DNA of 5,024 nt from CAYNNP01 sp964398215 (lineage in GTDB: Bacteria > Planctomycetota > Planctomycetia > Pirellulales > Pirellulaceae), in NCBI GenBank assembly GCA_964398215.1, contig CAYNNP010000361.1:1-5024 (forward strand). Reading direction: 5' to 3'. Below are positions 1-5,024 of this stretch, piece after piece. Each line of letters begins with the position of its first letter. Within the stretch, counting starts at the first letter, position 1. The notes under the pieces were generated by a model, which was given only the letters and a program-made list of their open reading frames with translations, did not search any database and was not told where the DNA came from. The position numbers and the translations under genes were made by a program.

Positions 1-83
1 ACCCATCGTTTTAGGGCCGATGAAGCACTCTGTGGTTACCGATCGACTAAGATAGTGGGCTTCCCCAGAAACCGTTGCTTGTC
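1..83. other. 5' leader of the operon, no firm feature
   Basis: This stretch precedes the cytochrome gene. In that gene's frame there are stops at 12-14, 21-23 and 48-50, so the coding region cannot extend left of about position 51. A second plus-strand frame is open from position 2 to a TAG at 53-55 and ends in MKHSVVTDRLR; it could be the last codons of an upstream gene, but 17 codons are too few to judge. I see no convincing -35/-10 pair and no strong Shine-Dalgarno. Planctomycete genes often lack a clear Shine-Dalgarno, so this absence is not informative. Confidence 0.4.
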
Positions 84-3014
84 ATGTACTATCGCCTCGG
101 CATCGCCCTTAGTTTCCTTTTCCTGAACGCGCCAATCGAAGCCGGCGAGTTTCGAGAATTGGTGGCTCCGATTCTGCAGCAAAGATGTCTTGCATGCCAC
201 AATTCTCAAGTCGCTAAGGGTGGATATTCTCTTGAGACCAAAGAGCAAGCGTTTCTTGGTCATTCGATTGTTGCTGGTGATGCGGCAGCAAGCCATTTGG
301 CCCAGTTGATTGTGGCATCCGATCCTGATGAAAGGATGCCCAAGAACGCAAAGCCGCTCTCCAAAGACGAAGTGGCGATCATCCGTAAATGGATTGATGC
401 AGGAGCAGCCTGGCCCGCTGGCCATTCGCTTGCCCAGCCCATCGTTAGTGACTTTGATTGGTGGTCGTACAAGCCGATAGATAGTGTCGCGCTACCGAAC
501 CTTGGCCCCGCAGTTTCGAATCCGATTGACCGATTCGTTTTACGTAAACAAAAAGAAATGGGTTTGGGCCACAATCCGTCCGCAGATCGGCGAACTTTGA
601 TACGTCGGTTGACCTACGACCTGACTGGATTGCCGCCAACACCCGAGGAAATCGAATCGTTTGTAACCAGCACCAACCCTCGTGCCTACGATGATCTTGT
701 TGACAGACTGTTGGCGTCTGAACACTATGGCGAAAGGTGGGCACAGCACTGGCTGGATGTTGTCAAATACGCGGACACCTGCGGCTACGATAAAGACAAG
801 CTTCGTCCAAACGCATGGCCATACCGTGACTATGTAATCCGATCGTTCAACGAAGACAAATCGTACGGCCAATTCATTGAAGAGCAGATTGCTGGAGACT
901 TGCTGTATCCAAATACGGCCGACGGCATCCTGGGGCTCGGTTTCCTAGCAGCCGGTCCGTGGGACTTCATCGGGCATGTGGAAGTTCCTGAGAGCAAGCT
1001 TGATGGCAAGGTCGCGCGGAATCTAGATCGAGACGACATTGTGTCCAGTGCCATCAACACGTTTTGCAGTTTGACTGTGCAATGCGCGCGTTGCCATCAC
1101 CACAAGTTCGACCCGATTACCCAGCAAGACTATTACGGACTGCAAGCGATTTTTGCAGCCGTGGATCGCGCCGACCGTGTGTACGATATCGATCCCAAAA
1201 CTATCGAAAAACGCAAGTCGCTCCAACGGCGGATAAGCAGTACGCAGCGAGATCTTGCCGAACTGAATAAAGCCGTCGTTTCCGCAGGCGGCCGGCAGCT
1301 ACAGCAACTGAAAAGCGAACTGGCAAAGCTGCGGCCTAGTGTCAAAGTCCAGCCTGTAACGGAACACGGCTATCACAGTTCGATCTCCAAGTCTCAGGTG
1401 GCTCAGAAATGGGTCGCCATTGAATTTGAGTCTGCGGTGCGGATTGCAAAGGTGATTTTGCAGCCCTGTCACGATGACTACAACAACATTGGTGCTGGAT
1501 TCGGTTTTCCGCTTCGATTCAAAGTCGATTTGCTTGACAGTAACGACCAGTGGAAAACCATTCACGATCAAACCCAAGCCGACTTTCTGAATCCAGGCGT
1601 CTTGCCAGTAGAGATTCCGATTGGCAAAACAACGCGAAAGATCCGTGTTGTTGCGACAAAGCTCGCCGAACGAAAATCGGACTTCATTTTTGCGATTGCT
1701 GAATTGCGTGCGCTGAATGCGAAAGGCGAATCCCTTTCAAGTGGAACAAAGATCACGGCGCTGGACTCGATCGAAGCGCCAGTCCGTTGGCGCAAGTCGA
1801 ATTTGATAGACGGCAAATGGCCTACAGCAACCAATCCGCTCGCCGCGGCCAAGTATGCCGATGCATCGAAACGACACCAAACGATCTTGTCGAAGGTGTG
1901 GACTGCGGCCAGGACGAAACGCAAAACGCAATTGACGACGAAACTTGCGAATCAACGCAAGGAGCTTAAAAACTTGCCGACCGGAAAAATGGTCTACGCG
2001 GCTGCAACCGAATTCAAGCCTCAGGGGAATTTCAAGCCAACCAACGGACAGCCACGGACGATTCACGTGTTGCATCGTGGCAATATCGATCAGCCAAACA
2101 AATTGGCGGCTCCAGCGTTGTTGCCACTTTCAAAACAGGCACCGCTGCCAATCGTTGCCAAGGAAGAATCAGGGCGACGTGCTGCACTGGCGAAATGGCT
2201 TTCTAGCCGCGATCACCCGCTGGTATGGAGGTCGATTGTCAACCGAGTTTGGCAGCATCATTTCGGAAACGGTATCGTCGACACGCCCAATGATTTTGGC
2301 CGTATGGGAGCCTTGCCGACGCATCCAGAGTTGCTGGACTGGCTGGCCGCAGACTTTCGTGACAATGAGCAATCGCTAAAACGTTTGCACCGATTGATCG
2401 TTACAAGTCAGGTCTACCAGCAATCATCGACTTTCGATTCCGGCAACGCTAACAAGGACAAAGACAATCGTTTTTTGTGGAGAATGAATCGGCGCCGGCT
2501 GTCAGCAGAAGAGATCAGAGACTCCATCCTTGCGGTCACCGGTTGTCTTGATAAACAGGCTGGCGGCCCCGGATTCTATTTGTTCAAGCTGGAAAAGACA
2601 CAGCATTCGCCGCACTACGAATACCACAAATACGATCCAACCGATGCATCAACTTACCGCCGGAGTGTCTATCGTTTTGTGGTTCGATCACAACCAGATC
2701 CATGGATGGCGACTCTGGACTGCGCGGATTCGTCGCAGAGCACACCGAAGCGAACGGAAACGCTGACAGCCTTGCAGGCGCTTTCGCTAATGAACAATCG
2801 GTTCAACTTGGAGATGTCCAAGAAACTTGCCGCCCGTCTAGGTCAGCAGGCGAGTTCGACCGCGAATCAATTGCACTATGGCATGCAGTTGGTCACCGGG
2901 CGGGAACCCAGCGAAGCGGAACTACGTGAACTGACAACGTATGCAAAAATGCATGGAATGCCCAATGCCTGTCGTGTCCTACTGAACCTTAGCGAATTCT
3001 TTTACTTGGACTGA
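84..3014 (+). CDS. PSCyt1-PSCyt2(DUF1549)-PSD1(DUF1553) planctomycete cytochrome c domain protein
   Basis: Predicted secreted c-type cytochrome-like protein of 976 aa; its reaction is unknown. Residues 1-20 form a Sec-type signal (hydrophobic LGIALSFLFL, likely cleavage after PIEA). PSCyt1 follows, with heme motif CLACH (C35, C38, H39), a candidate axial Met at M85 in ERMPK, and the closing WIDAGAAWP. PSCyt2/DUF1549 spans about 146-365 (NPIDRFVLRK, LTGLPPTPEE, YGERWAQHWLDVVKYAD) and ends with a second CxxCH, CARCHHHKFDPI (C334, C337, H338). A charged coiled coil covers about 374-418. Residues about 441-545 look like a discoidin/F5-8 type C beta-sandwich, followed by an SNLIDGKWP segment. A second lysine-rich helical stretch and HVLHRGN lead into PSD1/DUF1553 (about 695-976: NRVWQHHFGNGIVDTPNDFG, RRRLSAEEIRDSILAVTG, LQALSLMNN, and the terminal NLSEFFYLD). 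The domain order is that of intact family members, with no frameshift. I chose ATG 84; an in-frame TTG at 75 would add three residues. The DUF1501 gene starts 2 nt after the stop, implying co-transcription. Family assignment is firm; function is inference. Confidence 0.95.
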   Translation: MYYRLGIALSFLFLNAPIEAGEFRELVAPILQQRCLACHNSQVAKGGYSLETKEQAFLGHSIVAGDAAASHLAQLIVASDPDERMPKNAKPLSKDEVAIIRKWIDAGAAWPAGHSLAQPIVSDFDWWSYKPIDSVALPNLGPAVSNPIDRFVLRKQKEMGLGHNPSADRRTLIRRLTYDLTGLPPTPEEIESFVTSTNPRAYDDLVDRLLASEHYGERWAQHWLDVVKYADTCGYDKDKLRPNAWPYRDYVIRSFNEDKSYGQFIEEQIAGDLLYPNTADGILGLGFLAAGPWDFIGHVEVPESKLDGKVARNLDRDDIVSSAINTFCSLTVQCARCHHHKFDPITQQDYYGLQAIFAAVDRADRVYDIDPKTIEKRKSLQRRISSTQRDLAELNKAVVSAGGRQLQQLKSELAKLRPSVKVQPVTEHGYHSSISKSQVAQKWVAIEFESAVRIAKVILQPCHDDYNNIGAGFGFPLRFKVDLLDSNDQWKTIHDQTQADFLNPGVLPVEIPIGKTTRKIRVVATKLAERKSDFIFAIAELRALNAKGESLSSGTKITALDSIEAPVRWRKSNLIDGKWPTATNPLAAAKYADASKRHQTILSKVWTAARTKRKTQLTTKLANQRKELKNLPTGKMVYAAATEFKPQGNFKPTNGQPRTIHVLHRGNIDQPNKLAAPALLPLSKQAPLPIVAKEESGRRAALAKWLSSRDHPLVWRSIVNRVWQHHFGNGIVDTPNDFGRMGALPTHPELLDWLAADFRDNEQSLKRLHRLIVTSQVYQQSSTFDSGNANKDKDNRFLWRMNRRRLSAEEIRDSILAVTGCLDKQAGGPGFYLFKLEKTQHSPHYEYHKYDPTDASTYRRSVYRFVVRSQPDPWMATLDCADSSQSTPKRTETLTALQALSLMNNRFNLEMSKKLAARLGQQASSTANQLHYGMQLVTGREPSEAELRELTTYAKMHGMPNACRVLLNLSEFFYLD
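3008..3010 (+). promoter_or_regulatory. Weak ribosome binding site for the DUF1501 gene
   Basis: GGA lies inside the last codons of the upstream cytochrome gene, six bases before the ATG at 3017. The match is minimal. With only 2 nt between the upstream TGA and this ATG, translational coupling is more likely than strong independent initiation. Confidence 0.3.
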
Positions 3015-3016
3015 TC

Positions 3017-4456
3017 ATGATTAGCCGAAGAGAATTCGTGTCCGGTGGCAGCCTGGGGAGCTTGGCGCTGGCCGCAATGCTCCAGCAAGATTCAGCGTTT
3101 GCCTCAGACGGTGTGACTTCGGTGCTGCACCATCCGCCGAAAGCAAAACGCGTGATTCAATTGTTCATGGGCGGCGCTGCAAGCCACATTGACTTGTGGG
3201 ATCACAAGCCTGCTCTTGAAAAACATCATGGCGAGCCTTCTGATTTTGGCGAACACGTCGAGGCGTTTCAAAATGGGCTTGGGCCGTGGATGAAATCACC
3301 TTTCAAATTCTCACGGCATGGTGACTGTGGAAAGATGATCAGTGAAGTCGTCCAGCCGTTGGGGGATTGTGTTGACGACATCGCTTTCATTCACAATATG
3401 GTGGGCAAAACCGGCGTTCACTCACAAGCCACGTATTTGCAAGCGACTGGATTTCAGCGGCCTGGTTTTCCCGGAATGGGGGCGTGGATTAGTTATGCAT
3501 TGGGCAGCATCAATGACAATCTGCCGACGTTCGTTGTCTTGCCGGACCACCGCGGATTTGCAAGTAATGGGCCAAAGAATTGGGGTTCCGCATTCTTGCC
3601 AGCGAATTCGCAGGGCACGACGATTTTTCCGCAGCGAACAAACCCAATCGAAGACTTGCACGCCCACGCGTCGTTTGTAACCGGTGAAAGCGAGCTTGGA
3701 GCTGCCAAAGTACTGCGGCGTTTGAACAGTCAATACGCGGAAGATCGTCAATTCGATTCGCGATTGGAAGCACGTGTTCGCTCCTACGAACTTGCCGCTC
3801 GCATGCAACTGAGCGCGCCGGAGGCGTTGGACATTTCTCGCGAACCCAAGCATGTTTTGAAAAAGTATGGCCTTGAACGATTGGGCGCCAAATACCCTGA
3901 CCAAATCAATGCCCCTGAAGAAATCGAGTACTTTGGATACAAATGCCTGATTGCTAGACGATTGATTGAAAGAGGCGTTCGGTTCGTACAAATTTGGTCC
4001 GGAAATGACAATAGCTTTCCGCGTCGCAATTGGGATAGCCACGAAAACATCCAGCGCGATCATGGTCCGCTGGCAACAGGAATGGCGATTGGCACCGCCG
4101 CGTTGATCAAAGACCTGAAAAGTCGAGGCTTGTTGGATGACACCATCGTGCTTTGGACCACCGAGTTTGGCCGCATGCCCAGTACGCAAGGCAGCAAGGG
4201 ACGAGACCACAATCCCTACGTCTTTACGAATTGGCTATGTGGTGGCGGAATCAAAGGCGGCGTCAGCCATGGCCAGTCCGATCAATGGGGCTACAAGCCG
4301 CTGGACCGTGACAATCCAACACAGGTCTATGATGTGCACGCAACGATCCTACACCTGCTGGGCATTGACCACAAAAAACTGACCGTCCGCCACAACGGAA
4401 TCGACAGGCGATTGACCGACGTTCACGGTCATGTCCTATCAGAAATCACAGCGTGA
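3017..4456 (+). CDS. DUF1501 domain protein, Tat-exported, alkaline phosphatase/sulfatase-superfamily-like
   Basis: A 479-aa protein of the DUF1501 family, which is considered related to the alkaline phosphatase/sulfatase superfamily; the substrate is unknown. The N-terminus MISRREFVSGG followed by LGSLALAAML and SAFA is a twin-arginine signal (R4, R5) with probable cleavage near A29, so export in a folded state is predicted. Family landmarks in order are LFMGGAASHIDLWDHKP (about 49-65), HNMVGKTGVHSQ (126-137), IARRLIERGVRFVQIWSG (about 312-329), NWDSHENI (338-345), LWTTEFGRMP (379-388), GRDHNPY (395-401) and YDVHATILHLLGID (438-451). D59, D62, D340, H342, E383, D397, H398 and H441 are plausible metal or acid-base residues by position, but this is inference. 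No C-x-P-[SA]-R sulfatase signature is present. Length is normal for the family and the frame is intact. It sits directly behind the PSCyt/PSD1 gene, the classic pairing in planctomycetes, which suggests the two products act in one envelope process. Confidence 0.95.
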   Translation: MISRREFVSGGSLGSLALAAMLQQDSAFASDGVTSVLHHPPKAKRVIQLFMGGAASHIDLWDHKPALEKHHGEPSDFGEHVEAFQNGLGPWMKSPFKFSRHGDCGKMISEVVQPLGDCVDDIAFIHNMVGKTGVHSQATYLQATGFQRPGFPGMGAWISYALGSINDNLPTFVVLPDHRGFASNGPKNWGSAFLPANSQGTTIFPQRTNPIEDLHAHASFVTGESELGAAKVLRRLNSQYAEDRQFDSRLEARVRSYELAARMQLSAPEALDISREPKHVLKKYGLERLGAKYPDQINAPEEIEYFGYKCLIARRLIERGVRFVQIWSGNDNSFPRRNWDSHENIQRDHGPLATGMAIGTAALIKDLKSRGLLDDTIVLWTTEFGRMPSTQGSKGRDHNPYVFTNWLCGGGIKGGVSHGQSDQWGYKPLDRDNPTQVYDVHATILHLLGIDHKKLTVRHNGIDRRLTDVHGHVLSEITA

Positions 4457-4460
4457 AGGG

Positions 4461-4484
4461 GCGGCGCCGCGATTCGTGCGCACG
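4461..4484. repeat. Two adjacent perfect GC-rich palindromes in the convergent spacer
   Basis: The 58-nt spacer (4457-4514) between the convergent genes contains GCGGCGCCGC at 4461-4470 and CGTGCGCACG at 4475-4484. Each is a perfect 10-base dyad with no loop, and they are four bases apart. A further small inverted repeat, AACG-CGC-CGTT, lies at 4492-4502. None is followed by a T-run on either strand, so this is not a canonical intrinsic terminator. The dyads could be protein-binding sites, part of a Rho-type or bidirectional end region, or chance in GC-rich sequence. Confidence 0.35.
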
Positions 4485-4514
4485 CCATGGTAACGCGCCG
4501 TTTGCTTGGGCTAA

Positions 4515-4925
4515 TCAATCGAAAAAGTACTCAAACAATCCCGTAGGATCAAGCAAAACAAATGCGACTGCACCTGCGCACATCACGAGATATATAAGCG
4601 GAAATATCACTGTTAGTCGAGGTCGACGAATCGCAACTCCCACGAACGCAGACAGCAACAGTCCAATTGGGATCAACAAAAAGTAGTTTATGATTAGCTG
4701 GGCAGCAATGTTGAAGACCACACCAAGCGGCGTTTCCCAGGAGTGAATAATCGCCCCGTGCATCCCGAGAACGCGATCCATAAACCAAGTCAGTGCAACA
4801 AACCCGATGGCCCATACTGGGTATGTGAATCCTATCAGCGGAACTATTGCGCTCGGATAAAACCTGCGTTTGCGACGGTTCGATTGCGAAACTCCTGGAG
4901 AGTAAGGATTCGTATCAACGGCCAA
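4515..4925 (-). CDS. Small three-helix membrane protein with N-terminal NPYSP motif, function unknown
   Basis: A 136-aa hydrophobic protein that I cannot assign to a named family. The N-terminus MAVDTNPYSPG carries an NPYxP-type motif (residues 6-10), which I recall as common near the start of small planctomycete membrane proteins. A basic patch NRRKRR (16-21) follows, then three predicted transmembrane stretches: about 25-49, 67-98 (long, rich in Leu/Ile) and 104-125. Basic residues RRPR at 100-103 together with the N-terminal patch put the N-terminus and the second loop inside by the positive-inside rule, leaving the short acidic tail DPTGLFEYFFD outside. The start is a TTG, chosen because GAAAGG lies six bases upstream and the first internal ATG (residue 49) would delete the first membrane segment. 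The frame upstream closes at a TAG (4962-4964). It converges on the DUF1501 gene with 58 nt between stops, so it is a separate transcription unit. No catalytic motif is visible; it could be a small transporter-like, sensory or structural membrane protein. Confidence 0.8.
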   Translation of the reverse strand: MAVDTNPYSPGVSQSNRRKRRFYPSAIVPLIGFTYPVWAIGFVALTWFMDRVLGMHGAIIHSWETPLGVVFNIAAQLIINYFLLIPIGLLLSAFVGVAIRRPRLTVIFPLIYLVMCAGAVAFVLLDPTGLFEYFFD

Positions 4926-4926
4926 G

Positions 4927-5024
4927 TCAAACCTTTCGCGGATAGAGTTTCGGATCAGCGGCTAAACCAAAGTGGCCGTCGATCTCCGAGCGACGTAGCC
5001 CGACCGAAAAGGCATCCAATCGTA
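4927..5024 (-). CDS. Possible 3' end of an upstream minus-strand gene, or coding-like piece of a dispersed repeat
   Basis: On the minus strand one frame is open from the window edge (first full codon at 5022) to a TGA at 4929-4927, giving 31 residues. They include DAFSVGLRRSEIDGHFG and end in ADPKLYPRKV. The other two minus-strand frames close within this stretch. The stop lies one base before the TTG of the membrane-protein gene, as in a tightly coupled operon, and that gene's Shine-Dalgarno would fall inside the last codons of this frame. No domain is recognisable in so short a piece. The alternative is non-coding intergenic DNA belonging to a repeat family, since the segment resembles stretches I associate with Rhodopirellula intergenic regions. 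I could not verify either reading. Confidence 0.3.
   Translation of the reverse strand, partial: RLDAFSVGLRRSEIDGHFGLAADPKLYPRKV
4932..4937 (-). promoter_or_regulatory. Shine-Dalgarno GAAAGG deciding the TTG start of the small membrane protein
   Basis: On the minus strand GAAAGG is followed by a six-base spacer (TTTGAC) and then TTG. Motif and spacing are good for ribosome binding. Because no ATG occurs in the first 48 codons, this site is the main support for placing the start at 4925. Confidence 0.6.

Noticed and set aside
75..83. TTG start at 75 for the cytochrome gene
   Set aside because: It would add only MLV before the ATG at 84 with no better ribosome binding site; ATG 84 gives a normal signal peptide.
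36..425. 129-codon minus-strand open frame over the start of the cytochrome gene
   Set aside because: It is antisense to the signal peptide and heme-motif coding region and shows no domain; a shadow frame.
1945..2379. 144-codon plus-strand open frame inside the cytochrome gene
   Set aside because: It overlaps the conserved PSD1 coding frame and its translation is Arg/Ser/Cys-rich, typical of an out-of-frame shadow. The main frame is unbroken, so there is no frameshift to explain.
3944..3961. CLIAR (residues 310-314 of the DUF1501 protein), resembling the sulfatase C-x-P-[SA]-R signature
   Set aside because: The Pro is replaced by Ile, and the segment belongs to the conserved DUF1501 helix CLIARRLIERGVRFVQ, so it is not a formylglycine site.
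3422..4210. 262-codon open frame on the minus strand inside the DUF1501 gene
   Set aside because: It is wholly antisense to a clearly conserved coding region, its translation shows no recognisable domain, and it is explained by codon bias of the sense gene.
4453..4686. 77-codon plus-strand open frame beyond the DUF1501 stop
   Set aside because: It is antisense to the C-terminal half of the membrane protein. Its translation is low in hydrophobic structure and resembles no family, while the minus-strand reading has a coherent membrane topology.
4944..4975. Possible sigma70-like promoter on the minus strand (TTGGTT, 17 nt, CTCTAT)
   Set aside because: Only three of six and two of six bases match the consensus, which is too weak to report, and the segment may be coding or repeat DNA.

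Overview
The window looks like chromosomal DNA from a planctomycete, most likely a Rhodopirellula/Pirellulaceae-type organism. The evidence is a large secreted protein combining the planctomycete-enriched domains PSCyt1, PSCyt2 (DUF1549) and PSD1 (DUF1553), followed directly by a DUF1501 protein. A small membrane protein with an N-terminal NPYSP motif of planctomycete style lies on the other strand. Assignments rest on motif recognition by eye; no database search was run.

Layout: positions 1-83 are a short leader with no firm feature. Positions 84-3014 (+) encode the multidomain c-type cytochrome protein (976 aa). After a 2-nt gap, 3017-4456 (+) encodes the DUF1501 protein (479 aa) with a twin-arginine signal. 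These two genes almost certainly form one transcription unit. A 58-nt convergent spacer (4457-4514) with two perfect GC-rich palindromes but no canonical terminator separates them from a minus-strand gene at 4515-4925, a 136-aa protein with three predicted membrane segments. This gene starts at TTG behind a good Shine-Dalgarno. The last ~100 nt (4926-5024) contain a minus-strand open frame that runs off the window edge and stops 1 nt before that TTG. It is either the tail of an upstream gene or part of a dispersed repeat.

Function: the PSCyt1/PSCyt2/PSD1 plus DUF1501 pair is a recurrent, heavily amplified planctomycete module with no settled biochemical role. Here the cytochrome-like partner carries two CxxCH motifs, a coiled coil and a discoidin (F5/8 type C)-like segment, and has a Sec-type signal. 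The DUF1501 partner has the features of an alkaline-phosphatase/sulfatase-superfamily fold and a Tat-type signal. The reasonable inference is a pair of envelope or periplasmic proteins acting on a complex extracellular substrate, possibly a polysaccharide, but the sequence does not prove this. I see no CRISPR array, tRNA, rRNA, insertion sequence or defence system. The most open questions are the function of the module and the nature of the right-hand end.
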